From positions 62,001 through 126,000 of the forward strand of contig JAFSKK010000009.1 in NCBI GenBank assembly GCA_017448965.1: a DNA stretch of 64,000 nucleotides, written 5' to 3'. The stretch comes from Bacteroidaceae bacterium. Lineage in GTDB: Bacteria > Bacteroidota > Bacteroidia > Bacteroidales > Bacteroidaceae. Of this stretch, positions 49,638 through 59,105 are shown one piece after another. The notes below the pieces were generated by a model, which saw nothing but the letters and a program-made list of their open reading frames with translations, was not told the DNA's origin and searched no databases. Both the position numbers and the translations under genes were made by a program. Each line of letters starts with the position of its first letter. The first letter of the stretch is position 1.

Positions 49638-52073
49638 TTACACCTCTTCCAACTTAGCGCTGTCGCCATAACCATAGCCGTAGCCGTAACCGTAACCATA
49701 TCCGTAGCTACGGTATCCCTTGCCGTAACGTCCGTATGAACTATAGTATGAACGCGAAGTGTCTTTCTGCTTCACGGCATTGAGAATCAAGTTGATGTTC
49801 GGAAGGCGATTGTTCTCATGCAGCGTGTTGATGAACTCGATGTCGGCCTTTAGCGTGTAGTTGGAACGAACAATGTAGAGCACCAAATCAGCCAACTTGG
49901 CAATGGTCATCGTGTCGCTCACCAAACCCACAGGAGCCGTATCCATCAGGATATAGTCATATTTCTGCTTCAGATATTCCACTGCACTCGCCAGATTCTC
50001 ACGTTCGAGCAACTCGGCAGGGTTAGGTGGAATGGTTCCGGCTGGAATGATGTCAAGGTTGGCGCTGATGTCCGTCTTTTGAATCAGGCTTTCCAGATAC
50101 TTGTAGTCATCAGGTTCGCGCGAGAGGAAATTCGAGATACCCTTTTCCGTGTCGGAGAGATTGAAGATTCCAGCCAATCGCGGTTTGCGGATATCAAGAC
50201 CCATGATGAGAACCTTCTTGCCCGCAAACGCCATACTGGTTGCCAAGTTGGAAGCGATACAAGTTTTACCCTCACCTGACTGGGTGGAGGTGAAAAGTAT
50301 CACTTGCTGCCCTGGTTTCAGCACGAACGGCAGGTTGGAACGCAAAGCACGATAGACTTCCATCATGATACTGTTGCGATTTTCCTTCAACACAATGGTA
50401 CGATTGCTCTTTGCCAACACTTTCACATAAGGAATAGTGCCCAACAAAGGCGCCTTGGCCAATTGAGCCAGTTCTTCCTCACCTTCCAGACGATAGCGGA
50501 AGATGTTGCGCAGATAATAATAGACGTATGGCAGGACAAGACCCAGCACAAAGGCTCCCAAAAGAATAATATTCCTTTTTGGAGAGACTGGGCCATAAAT
50601 CGTCGGCTCTTCAACCTGCTTGGCTTTGTAGGCAGCAGAAGAAAGTTTGATGAGGTTCTCCTCACGCTTCTTCAGCATCATCAGGTAGAGTTCCGACTTC
50701 ACTCCCTGCTGACGATTGATGTCGACCAGCATACGCTCACGCTCAGGAGCCATCGAAATGCGGCTGCTGTATTTGCTGTGCTGATTCTGCAAGTCACCTC
50801 GCCGCATAACAGCCTGGCGCTTGGCACTCTGCAAGGATGTGCGCAATGTGGAGTAGTAACCTTCCGCTTCATGCGTTTTTTCCAAAACAGAGGGGGTTGT
50901 CTCTGACAAAGAACGGAGCAGTCTGTTGCGTTCAAGAATGGTTTCGTTGTACTTGGCTATCACCGTGTTGAGATTGGCATCAACAAGGCCAATGTTGGAC
51001 GGAACCACCTGATATTCATTATGCTTGTCGTTGCAATACTCTATCAGATAATTGATCAGGTCAATCTGTGTGCCCACTTCCACCAACTTCTGCTCGTAGA
51101 GAATGTTTTGGCTCACATCCACAGAGGCATCAGCCTGATAATCGACGATTCTGCTCTGCTGCTTGTATTGCTGCAATTGATCTTCTGTCAAATTAAGGTC
51201 TTTGCTGATTTCAGCCAGACGTTCTTCGATGAAGTCACGGGTGCGAGTTGCCTCGATGTTGTTGTCGAGGTTGGCATCATCGTTGTAAACATCCACCAAT
51301 TTGTTCAGATAGTCCTTACAACGTTCAGGCACATTGTCGGTCAGCGTGATTGCCGCAATGGTGGTTGTACGCGATGTTGCCTCAACCGACAATGCAGCTG
51401 CGTATGCCAATGCCACCGACTCAAGCGGATAAATGACAACCTTCAGGTCATTCTCCATATAGTCGAGCACACCCTGAGGATTTCTCGAGATGATGACCTC
51501 TCCATAGGGAGTGGGAATATGAGCAGGGAAAGAAGTAACCACCTTTTCGTCCGCGAAATTCACGGTCTCAAGAGTGACGGCAAGGCTCTTGCCCTCCTGG
51601 GTCAACTTCAATTGAATGGGATAGAGAAGAGAATCGAGCATATTCTCCTGAAGATCTACCAGATACGGAGAATATTTTCCATAAATCTCATGGTTCTTCA
51701 TCTTCTCCTTTGTGTAATACATGGAATAGAGTTTCAGATCCCGAACCACCTTCTTGTTCATCGTCTTGGTGGCAATGATTTCCAACTCGTTTTCAAAACC
51801 ATTACTACTATTGGTCATACCCATTTCGGAGAGTGACATGTTCATCGATCTTGATGAGTAGAAAGAGTTTTCCTGATCTTTGATAAGCACTTTCGTCGAA
51901 ACGCTATATTTCGGCGTAGCATACCACAAATACGCTACTGCAATCAGGAGACAAAATAACACAGAGGCAACGAACCAATACTTGTACCTCTGCATAATCG
52001 CCCAAAGGACTTTCACATCAAATTTTGACGACTCGCTGTACTCCGCCTCGCTGGCATAATATCCATTTTCCAT
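49638..52073 (-). CDS. Wzc/GumC-type polysaccharide co-polymerase with tyrosine kinase domain and YG-rich tail
   Basis: 811 residues. The N-terminal Wzz domain begins with a membrane segment (about 30-50, ASVLFCLLIAVAYLWYA), and a long coiled coil spans about 270-470. A second membrane segment is near 505-525. The BY-kinase domain has Walker A SGEGKT (599-604), Walker A' LIMGLDIRKPRL and Walker B YDYILMDTAPVG. The C-terminal tail (about 774-811) has 12 tyrosines, seven of them in a continuous (YG)7 run, the usual autophosphorylation cluster. It controls chain length and export of exopolysaccharide. Divergent from the sugar transferase at 52346. Confidence 0.93.
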   Translation of the reverse strand: MENGYYASEAEYSESSKFDVKVLWAIMQRYKYWFVASVLFCLLIAVAYLWYATPKYSVSTKVLIKDQENSFYSSRSMNMSLSEMGMTNSSNGFENELEIIATKTMNKKVVRDLKLYSMYYTKEKMKNHEIYGKYSPYLVDLQENMLDSLLYPIQLKLTQEGKSLAVTLETVNFADEKVVTSFPAHIPTPYGEVIISRNPQGVLDYMENDLKVVIYPLESVALAYAAALSVEATSRTTTIAAITLTDNVPERCKDYLNKLVDVYNDDANLDNNIEATRTRDFIEERLAEISKDLNLTEDQLQQYKQQSRIVDYQADASVDVSQNILYEQKLVEVGTQIDLINYLIEYCNDKHNEYQVVPSNIGLVDANLNTVIAKYNETILERNRLLRSLSETTPSVLEKTHEAEGYYSTLRTSLQSAKRQAVMRRGDLQNQHSKYSSRISMAPERERMLVDINRQQGVKSELYLMMLKKREENLIKLSSAAYKAKQVEEPTIYGPVSPKRNIILLGAFVLGLVLPYVYYYLRNIFRYRLEGEEELAQLAKAPLLGTIPYVKVLAKSNRTIVLKENRNSIMMEVYRALRSNLPFVLKPGQQVILFTSTQSGEGKTCIASNLATSMAFAGKKVLIMGLDIRKPRLAGIFNLSDTEKGISNFLSREPDDYKYLESLIQKTDISANLDIIPAGTIPPNPAELLERENLASAVEYLKQKYDYILMDTAPVGLVSDTMTIAKLADLVLYIVRSNYTLKADIEFINTLHENNRLPNINLILNAVKQKDTSRSYYSSYGRYGKGYRSYGYGYGYGYGYGYGDSAKLEEV

Positions 52074-52345
52074 TTTTCCAGATACTTTTTTCTTTTTGAT
52101 ATTTTGTGCAAAGGTACAGATATTTTTTTTTTCGGAAAAAGATTTAGAAAAAATTCTCAGGTTCTAACACCTTTCACCCACTCAAACACCCCAAAAAGAG
52201 GACATACAATGCGTTTTCCGGTCGTTTTCAAGCACAACTTGAGAGTAAAAAACACATTTTGACAAAATAAAAGGTTCAAAGGTTTCTCCCTTAACATTAT
52301 TTTATGTACCTTTGCACTCGATTTCAGAAAAATACCAGTTGATTC
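52074..52345. other. Divergent promoter region of the exopolysaccharide genes
   Basis: -7 boxes TACCTTTG at 52109-52116 (minus, for wzc-type gene) and 52307-52314 (plus, for the sugar transferase), each about 31-36 bp from its start codon. The middle is AT-rich with no gene or clear operator. Confidence 0.6.
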
Positions 52346-53743
52346 ATGGGAACCGACAAAAATCTTCAGATAGGTATATTCACGGTTGACATCATCCTGT
52401 TAACCCTTTTCATGATAGGATTTTACAAACTCATTGTCCTCATTGCGCCCCAATTCAGCAATGGCATTGACAATGTTCCGTGGTTTCTTTGTACTTACCT
52501 CGTCAGTTTCTGTATCAGCACATTCCTGTTCCCTTCTGTGACACAGATGCGTATTATCAAGAAAGAAAAAATTGTGACACGCATCCTCACAACCTGCTTC
52601 ACGATGATGCTGTTCATCACTTTGATCACACAACTTTCGCAACCATTCTCCCGTTTCCCACGAAAGTTCCTCATCCTTTCCATCATCGCCTATACGGCAT
52701 TCTTGCTGATTGAACGTTTCTGTATCAGAGCCTATCTGATGTATATCCGTTCGAACAAGCGCAACCAAAAGAATGTGGTTCTGATTGGCAACGAGAAGAC
52801 CGTGGAGAAATTGTACGAAATCTTAAGCACACCTTTCTACGGCTACAACATTATCGGCACATTCTACGACGGTGAATGCACCTTCGAACAGATTAAGTCA
52901 AAGCGTCTTGGAGGCACAGCCGACATTTACGGATGGTTAGCCAAGAACCCTAACGTGAACGAAATCTATGGGTACTTCCCCAAGGAACAGCACGACACCG
53001 TCAACATGATTAGCAAATTCTGCGACAATCATCTGATACGCTTTTTCTACATACCCGCCATTAACATCTTCAAGGGCAACATGACCTTCATCTCGATGGA
53101 CGGCATCCCCGTGATTGCACGAAGAGAAGAGCCACTCCGCAACAGCACGAACAAATTCGTCAAGCGCACGTTCGACATCATCTTCTCAGGGCTTGTACTC
53201 CTCCTTATCTTCCCTTGGGTGTGGTTATGGGTAGCCATCATGATCAAGATTCAGTCCCCCGGCCCTATTTTCTTCATACAAGAACGAACCGGATTGGACG
53301 GAAAAATATTCAAATGCATCAAGTTCCGTTCCATGAAAGTGAACGATGATGCCGACACGTTGCAGGCCACCAAGGACGACCCGCGCAAATTCCCCTTTGG
53401 CGACTTCATGCGCAAGACCAACATCGACGAACTGCCACAGTTCATCAATGTGTTCATCGGCGATATGTCGGTGGTCGGTCCACGCCCGCACATGCTGAAG
53501 CACACCAATGAATACTCCCGCCTCATCAACCGATTCATGATTCGCCATTTCGCAAAACCAGGCATCACAGGATTGGCCCAAGTGACAGGATTCCGCGGTG
53601 AGACACGCTACATCGACCAGATGGAAGGCCGCGTGAAAAAAGATATCGAATATATCGAGAACTGGACTTTCCCTCTTGACCTCAAGATTATCTTGAAGAC
53701 CATCACAAACATGTTTGGAAAAGAGAAGGGCAACGCTTACTGA
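52346..53743 (+). CDS. Undecaprenyl-phosphate sugar phosphotransferase (polyisoprenyl-P hexose-1-P transferase)
   Basis: 465 residues. Four N-terminal membrane helices (IFTVDIILLTLFMIGFYKL onward), then a CoA-binding-like/Rossmann segment (NVVLIGNEKTVEKL). The C-terminal catalytic domain (about 275-465) has the RTGLDGKIFKCIKFRSM motif with KFRSM, a NIDELPQFINV helix and PRPH. This is the WbaP/CpsE family that loads the first sugar phosphate onto undecaprenyl phosphate. It initiates the repeat unit for the polysaccharide handled by the divergent Wzc-like protein. Confidence 0.93.
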   Translation: MGTDKNLQIGIFTVDIILLTLFMIGFYKLIVLIAPQFSNGIDNVPWFLCTYLVSFCISTFLFPSVTQMRIIKKEKIVTRILTTCFTMMLFITLITQLSQPFSRFPRKFLILSIIAYTAFLLIERFCIRAYLMYIRSNKRNQKNVVLIGNEKTVEKLYEILSTPFYGYNIIGTFYDGECTFEQIKSKRLGGTADIYGWLAKNPNVNEIYGYFPKEQHDTVNMISKFCDNHLIRFFYIPAINIFKGNMTFISMDGIPVIARREEPLRNSTNKFVKRTFDIIFSGLVLLLIFPWVWLWVAIMIKIQSPGPIFFIQERTGLDGKIFKCIKFRSMKVNDDADTLQATKDDPRKFPFGDFMRKTNIDELPQFINVFIGDMSVVGPRPHMLKHTNEYSRLINRFMIRHFAKPGITGLAQVTGFRGETRYIDQMEGRVKKDIEYIENWTFPLDLKIILKTITNMFGKEKGNAY

Positions 53744-53816
53744 TGCATGATCAGGAAATCACATCGATAACACAACGACACTACATTATTATATATATAT
53801 ATAAATGTAACATCCA

Positions 53817-54461
53817 ATGGCTTTTTTAGATATTTTCAAGAAAAAGAAGAAGGAAAACGTGGGAGGAATGGAAGACTTCATGACACTGATTCGTGTTTAC
53901 TTCCAAAGCGTGTTAGCAGCCAATCTCGGCATATCTAACCTCGCAGCCCTGCCCGACCTCCTTACTTTTAAACGAACACTCCGTGTCGCCACAGTCAACA
54001 ACAAACTGGGCATTGGCGAGAAGAAAGCATGCGCCAAGATGCTCCACGACCTCTATGGCATCAGCGACAACTTCTTCAAAGAGATTGACCAAAGTGTCAA
54101 GAAAGGATGCCGCACACAGAACGACGTGAGCCGCTACCTTTACTTGTTCCAAGGCTTCACCCAAGAGACTATGATGCTGATGGGAAACCTGCTCAAGTGG
54201 AAGTTCCGCATCCCTGGCTTCATGAAGAAAATGGTGAAGAACCTGACCGACAGCACAGTTCACGACATCCTAACCAAGGACACATGGGATGACGATGGCA
54301 TCAGAAAATCAGTCTTCTCTGTACGCCGCTACCAACAAATGCTTGGATTTAGTGAGGCTTGGATACAGGAATACACCTACAACCTCATCGTATTGGCAAA
54401 GAAGGAGCCTAATCCATCGAGCGAAGAAGTGGCAAAAGCCGAAGCAAAAATGAAAAAGTAA
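53817..54461 (+). CDS. Conserved hypothetical protein
   Basis: 214 residues, highly basic at the N-terminus (FKKKKKE) and helical. There is no signal peptide or membrane segment. Repeated Lys/Met-rich helices (FMKKMVKN, YLYLFQGFTQETMMLMGNLLKW) and a basic tail. I recognise no family. Follows the sugar transferase by 73 bp on the same strand, so it may be part of that unit. A weak hairpin (GAGAAAAA/TTTTTCTC, about 54481-54505) follows. Confidence 0.7.
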   Translation: MAFLDIFKKKKKENVGGMEDFMTLIRVYFQSVLAANLGISNLAALPDLLTFKRTLRVATVNNKLGIGEKKACAKMLHDLYGISDNFFKEIDQSVKKGCRTQNDVSRYLYLFQGFTQETMMLMGNLLKWKFRIPGFMKKMVKNLTDSTVHDILTKDTWDDDGIRKSVFSVRRYQQMLGFSEAWIQEYTYNLIVLAKKEPNPSSEEVAKAEAKMKK

Positions 54462-54617
54462 GACCTAAAAAGCTAAAATATAGAGAAAAAAGTCACTTTT
54501 TCTCATCTTTTTCATGAGCATTGCTGCAAAAAACGCCTAAAAGATTGCTAGAAACTATACAAAGTTATAAATTTGCATAAAATTGTTGTAACCTCCGTGT
54601 TTTAACACACACATCAC

Positions 54618-54944
54618 ATGACAGCAGAAGAAAGACAGTCAATGAAAAAATTTGAAGCGAAAGTACGTCACGTCATCGCTCAATTTCGTGTGCTGAAACA
54701 GGAAAATGCCGACCTGTATGCTGAACTGGAAGGCAAAGACGAAGAAATCAAGCAGCTCAAGGCCGAATTGGCTCAGAGTCAGCGTGATTACAACAATCTG
54801 AAATTGGCCAAGATGATTGAAATCAGCGATACCGACATCAAGGAATCGAAGATGAAAATCTCCCGACTGATTCGTGAAGTCAACAAATGCATCAGCATCT
54901 TATCCACCGGCACAGAAGGTGACGGAAGCGATACAAACCAATAA
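54618..54944 (+). CDS. Small coiled-coil protein upstream of zapA
   Basis: 108 residues, one long coiled coil (about 5-70, with heptads such as LKQENADLYAELEGKDEEIKQLKAEL). It shows no zinc or catalytic motif. A gene in this place, directly before zapA in Bacteroidetes, is usually a small FtsB/ZapB-like coiled-coil partner, so a divisome role is inferred. zapA begins 52 bp later. A TAAATTTG box at 54568-54575 may drive both. Confidence 0.75.
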   Translation: MTAEERQSMKKFEAKVRHVIAQFRVLKQENADLYAELEGKDEEIKQLKAELAQSQRDYNNLKLAKMIEISDTDIKESKMKISRLIREVNKCISILSTGTEGDGSDTNQ

Positions 54945-54996
54945 GCGCACTTGGCAGATCAAGACAAGCCGCTTATAAATAACCCGTAAATTTGTC

Positions 54997-55290
54997 ATGG
55001 CAAACAAATTAAACATCAAGGTAATCGTAGAGGACATCCCACTCGACTTACAGGTTGCCACACCTGAAGAAGAGAAGATGTACCGCGACGCTGCAGCCAA
55101 CATCCAGCGCCGCATCCAGAAATTACGCGATGTTTATCCACAGGTTCCTCATGACAAATACTACTATGTTATGGCCATGCTCACCACTGCTTTCGAAGCC
55201 GCGAAGGCCTCGGAAATGGCAAACGTTGGGCCATACATAGACATGATGCATGACATTGAGAAAGAGATAGAATCGCTCGGAATCAAATGA
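54997..55290 (+). CDS. zapA: Cell division protein ZapA
   Basis: 97 residues. The N-terminal strand IKVIVEDIPLDLQV and the helix YRDAAANIQRRIQKL agree with the ZapA fold; the terminal coiled coil is shorter than in E. coli. Promotes Z-ring bundling with FtsZ. Located between the coiled-coil gene and rny. A structured 145-bp spacer separates it from rny. Confidence 0.9.
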   Translation: MANKLNIKVIVEDIPLDLQVATPEEEKMYRDAAANIQRRIQKLRDVYPQVPHDKYYYVMAMLTTAFEAAKASEMANVGPYIDMMHDIEKEIESLGIK

Positions 55291-55295
55291 AGCAG

Positions 55296-55415
55296 AACGG
55301 TCGCTGGCTCCACATACCAGCAACCGTCAACATAGCGAGAATTTAAGGCACAATTTCAGTTGTTCACATATCAGCCGTATGTGAAGGACTAAAATTGTGC
55401 TTTTTCAATAAATAT
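55296..55415 (+). ncRNA. Candidate structured RNA or attenuator between zapA and rny
   Basis: Two hairpins in 120 nt. The first is ACGGTCGCTGG with CCAGCAACCGT (one mismatch). The second, larger one is GCACAATTT...TTCACATA with TATGTGAA...AAAATTGTGC, followed by a T-run. In some other phyla the 6S RNA gene lies beside zapA; whether this is a homolog cannot be judged without a covariance search. It could also simply be a terminator for zapA. Confidence 0.4.
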
Positions 55416-55437
55416 ATAACCTAAATAAACAAAAAAG

Positions 55438-56958
55438 ATGGATATAATAGTAGCAATAAGCATCGCGGTTGGCTGTCTGATATTAGGTGGCGTCATAGGA
55501 TTCGTCCTGTTCCGCTACATCATCAAACAGAAGTACAACCAAATCATCAAAGAGGCTGAAATTGAGGCTGAAGCCCTCAAGGAGAAGAAGCAGTTGGAAC
55601 TCAAGGAGAAGTATCTGAACAGAAAATCAGAACTCGACAAGGAAGCAAATCAGCGCAATCAGAAATTGCAGACTTATGAGAATAAACTGAAACAGCGCGA
55701 ACTCTCCCTGAACCAGCAACACGATGAAGTGCAAAAGAAGCAGAATGAGGTGGACGCACAACGCAACAGCCTCACCAAGCAACAAGAAAAACTGGATGTA
55801 CTCATCGCCGACCAACGCTCAAAACTCGAAGCCATCTCTGGCTTAACCACAGAAGAGGCTCGCGAATCGCTCATCGAATCGCTGAAAGACGAGGCCAAGA
55901 CCCAGGCTCAGCAATACATCAACGAAATCATGGACGAGGCCAAGATGACAGCCAACAAAGAGGCCAAGAAAATCATCATCCAGTCCATTCAACGCGTAGC
56001 CAGCGAAACAGCGGTTGAAAACTCCGTCAGCGTATTCCATATCGACTCCGACGAAGTGAAAGGTCGTGTCATCGGCCGTGAAGGCCGCAACATCCGTGCC
56101 CTCGAAGCAGCAACTGGAACCGAAATTGTGGTGGACGACACCCCTGAGGCCATCGTTATCAGCGCCTTCGATCCTGTTCGTCGCGAAATTTGCCGACTGG
56201 CTCTGCACCAATTGGTGGCAGATGGACGTATTCACCCTGCTCGCATTGAAGAAGTGGTTGCCAAAGTAAAGAAACAGGTGGAAGACGAAATCGTCGAAAC
56301 GGGTAAACGCACTTGCATCGACTTGGGCGTACATGGATTGCACCCAGAACTTGTGCGTATCGTCGGCAAGATGAAATATCGTTCATCATACGGCCAGAAC
56401 CTCCTGCAACACGCTCGCGAAACAGCCAATCTCTGTGCAGTCATGGCTGCCGAACTGGGCCTCAACCCCAAGAAAGCACGACGCGCAGGTCTGTTGCACG
56501 ACATCGGCAAGGTGCCTGATGAGCAGTTGGAAATCCCACACGCACTTTACGGCGCACAGATTGCCGAGAAATATAAAGAAAAGCCGGACATCTGCAATGC
56601 CATCGGTGCTCACCACGATGAAATGGAGATGACCACTCTGCTGGCCCCCATCGTGCAAGTGTGCGATGCCATCAGTGGCGCACGTCCAGGTGCACGTCGT
56701 GAAATCGTTGAGGCATACCTCAAACGTCTGAACGACCTCGAGAACTTGGCAGCAAGTTATCCAGGCGTAACCAAGACTTACGCCATCCAGGCAGGTCGCG
56801 AATTGCGAGTAATCGTTGGTGCCGACAAGATTTCAGACAAGGAAATCGATGCACTCAGCGCAGACATCGCCAAGAAGATTCAGGATGAGATGACCTACCC
56901 AGGTCAGGTGAAAATCACCGTCATCCGTGAAACCCGCGCTGTGGCCTTCGCTAAGTAA
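55438..56958 (+). CDS. rny: Ribonuclease Y
   Basis: 506 residues. N-terminal membrane anchor ([25 protein letters not shown]). Long coiled coil to about 185. KH domain with [15 protein letters not shown] (about 208-222). HD domain with [11 protein letters not shown] (about 352-362) and AHHDEMEM. Ends with [16 protein letters not shown], typical of the family. Endoribonuclease initiating mRNA decay at the membrane. The length is normal. Confidence 0.95.
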   Translation: MDIIVAISIAVGCLILGGVIGFVLFRYIIKQKYNQIIKEAEIEAEALKEKKQLELKEKYLNRKSELDKEANQRNQKLQTYENKLKQRELSLNQQHDEVQKKQNEVDAQRNSLTKQQEKLDVLIADQRSKLEAISGLTTEEARESLIESLKDEAKTQAQQYINEIMDEAKMTANKEAKKIIIQSIQRVASETAVENSVSVFHIDSDEVKGRVIGREGRNIRALEAATGTEIVVDDTPEAIVISAFDPVRREICRLALHQLVADGRIHPARIEEVVAKVKKQVEDEIVETGKRTCIDLGVHGLHPELVRIVGKMKYRSSYGQNLLQHARETANLCAVMAAELGLNPKKARRAGLLHDIGKVPDEQLEIPHALYGAQIAEKYKEKPDICNAIGAHHDEMEMTTLLAPIVQVCDAISGARPGARREIVEAYLKRLNDLENLAASYPGVTKTYAIQAGRELRVIVGADKISDKEIDALSADIAKKIQDEMTYPGQVKITVIRETRAVAFAK

Positions 56959-56998
56959 ACAGTAAACAAAAACAAGTAATATCTTTTGCAAGTCGACC

Positions 56999-58525
56999 AT
57001 GAAAAAGGTTCTTGTTGTATTACTTTCAGCATTCACACTCAACACCTTTGCCCAGTCACCAGATTTGGGCAAAGGTGTTTCTTTTTTTGCAGAAACATCT
57101 GGCACCTTTTCTGATGGTGCCCATGCCCCATTGTGGTTAACCGCCAACAAATACGGTTTGTCATCCATAGAGAGAAACTCTGGATATCTGCGAGGAGGCG
57201 TCTTTCGAAGTGCCTTGAATGATTCCACGCGCCATTGGGATATCGGCTATGGTGCAGATCTCGTTGTACCCGCCAACTACACCAGCAAATTCTTTGTACA
57301 GCAACTCTACGCCGATGTACGTTGGTTGAAAGGAACACTCACCGTTGGACAGAAACAGCAACCCATGCAGTTGAAGAACAACGAACTCAGCAGCGGTTCG
57401 CAAACCTACGGAATCAACGCTCGCCCCTACCCGGAGATGCGCCTAGCCCTACCCGACTACTGGGAAATTCCTTACACTCGTGGATTTCTCTCCTTCAAAG
57501 GACACATCGCATGGGGCATATTTACTGACGGGAACTTTCAGGAAGACTTCGCGAAGGGACATGGAGACTATGACCAACATGTACTCATGCACACCAAGGC
57601 CGGATATTTCCGAATCGGAAAGAAAGAAAAGCCCTTCAATGCAGAGATAGGTCTTGAGATAGCATCACAATTTGGCAGCACCCATTACAAATGGTACAAC
57701 AACGAATACACCAAAATCAAAAATGACCGTAACCTCAAGTCCTTCTGGCATGCTTTTGCTGGAGGAGGAACAGACAGCGCCAACGATGGTGCCACTCGCA
57801 ACAACGAGGGCAACATTCTGGGCAGTTGGGTCTTACGCCTGAACTACGACACAAAGGCTGTAAAATATGGACTATATGCCGACCATTTCTTCGAAGACCA
57901 CTCAGCCATGTTCCACCTTGACTATGATGGCTATGCCTATGAAGACGGGCAAATGAAAAAGAAAAAACGCCGTTATTTGGTTTACCCACTCAAGGATATT
58001 ATGTTGGGCGCAGATGTGCATCTGAAACACTTCCCCTGGATCAGCGATGCAGTCGTAGAATACATCTACACAAAATACCAGAGCGGCCCGATATACAGCG
58101 AACGCACCATGCAGATTCCCGACCATATCGGCGGCAAGGACAATTATTACAATAATGCCATCGAACCCGGTTGGCAACATTGGGGACAAACACTCGGTAA
58201 TCCACTCTATCGTTCCCCCATCTACAACGAGAACAAACAACTCGATTTCCAGTGCAATCGCTTTACAGCATGGCATATCGGTCTAGCCGGACAACCCACA
58301 GATCAACTACGATATCGTCTGCGTGCCTCCTGGCAGGAAGGGCTTGGAACCTACGATATGCCCTATTTCAATCCCAAGCGTAACGTCAGCATTGCTGCGG
58401 AAGCCACCTACAACTGCGACAAACTCTACCAAGGTCTCCGCATCGGTGCCGCCTTCGGCATAGACAGAGGCGAGTTACTCGGCAACAACACTGGTGCAGC
58501 CATCACATTCAGGTTGGAAAGATAA
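56999..58525 (+). CDS. Wzi-family capsule-assembly outer-membrane protein
   Basis: 508 residues with a signal peptide ending at TFAQS. Wzi-type beta-barrel pattern: FFAETSGTFSDGAHAPLWLTANKYG near the N-terminus, QLYADVRWLKGTLTVGQKQ, LSSGSQTYGINARPYPEMRLA, and many aromatic strands to the C-terminal FRLER. Wzi proteins anchor capsule or exopolysaccharide at the outer membrane. Here it belongs with the surrounding polysaccharide genes. Starts 40 bp after rny; a lipoprotein gene follows. Confidence 0.88.
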   Translation: MKKVLVVLLSAFTLNTFAQSPDLGKGVSFFAETSGTFSDGAHAPLWLTANKYGLSSIERNSGYLRGGVFRSALNDSTRHWDIGYGADLVVPANYTSKFFVQQLYADVRWLKGTLTVGQKQQPMQLKNNELSSGSQTYGINARPYPEMRLALPDYWEIPYTRGFLSFKGHIAWGIFTDGNFQEDFAKGHGDYDQHVLMHTKAGYFRIGKKEKPFNAEIGLEIASQFGSTHYKWYNNEYTKIKNDRNLKSFWHAFAGGGTDSANDGATRNNEGNILGSWVLRLNYDTKAVKYGLYADHFFEDHSAMFHLDYDGYAYEDGQMKKKKRRYLVYPLKDIMLGADVHLKHFPWISDAVVEYIYTKYQSGPIYSERTMQIPDHIGGKDNYYNNAIEPGWQHWGQTLGNPLYRSPIYNENKQLDFQCNRFTAWHIGLAGQPTDQLRYRLRASWQEGLGTYDMPYFNPKRNVSIAAEATYNCDKLYQGLRIGAAFGIDRGELLGNNTGAAITFRLER

Positions 58526-58555
58526 AAACATTCACGACAAAAAGAACGACGACCC

Positions 58556-59005
58556 ATGATCACCAAAGCCTTCATGAAACGAAGCATCTACATCATAGTG
58601 GCCTGCATCACACTGGCCGCATGCGAACTGGAGACCTCAAACAACGGGAAACTTGATGGGAACTGGCAATTGCGGCAAATAGACACCTTGTCCACAGGCG
58701 GCACCACCGACATGTCACACAGTTACATCTATTGGGCTGTGGAAAATCACCTGTTGCAAGTACGCGACATTGACGACAGCAATCTCACCATCTTCTTCCA
58801 ATTTGAGAAGGCTGGCAGCCAATTGACCATTCAAAGCCCCTATAAAGTGGTGACCAAAGACCAACTCGAGGCCATTGAAGACGAAGAAACACTACGTCCC
58901 TTTGGCATCGTAGGATTGCAAGACACTTTCCAATTTGAGGAACTGAACGGGAAGGCCCTCACACTCAAGAACCAATTTTATAGACTGCATTTCAGAAGAT
59001 ACTAA
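58556..59005 (+). CDS. Lipocalin-like lipoprotein
   Basis: 149 residues. A second start (ATG at 58574) fits the lipoprotein signal better: MKRSIYIIVACITLAAC ends in a lipobox. The mature part begins KLDGNWQL, the lipocalin GxW opening, with strands to the end (TLKNQFYRLHFRRY). It belongs to the DUF4847/lipocalin-like type of Bacteroidetes; ligand unknown. It follows the Wzi-like gene by 30 bp on the same strand and may be a partner lipoprotein. Confidence 0.8.
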   Translation: MITKAFMKRSIYIIVACITLAACELETSNNGKLDGNWQLRQIDTLSTGGTTDMSHSYIYWAVENHLLQVRDIDDSNLTIFFQFEKAGSQLTIQSPYKVVTKDQLEAIEDEETLRPFGIVGLQDTFQFEELNGKALTLKNQFYRLHFRRY

Positions 59006-59105
59006 CCCCATTTTTAGAAATCTTCAATATTTTGTGCAAAAATATTGCCTCTCTTCACAATAAATAACAACATTGTACGTTTTATTGTTAACAGGATTAT
59101 ACCAG

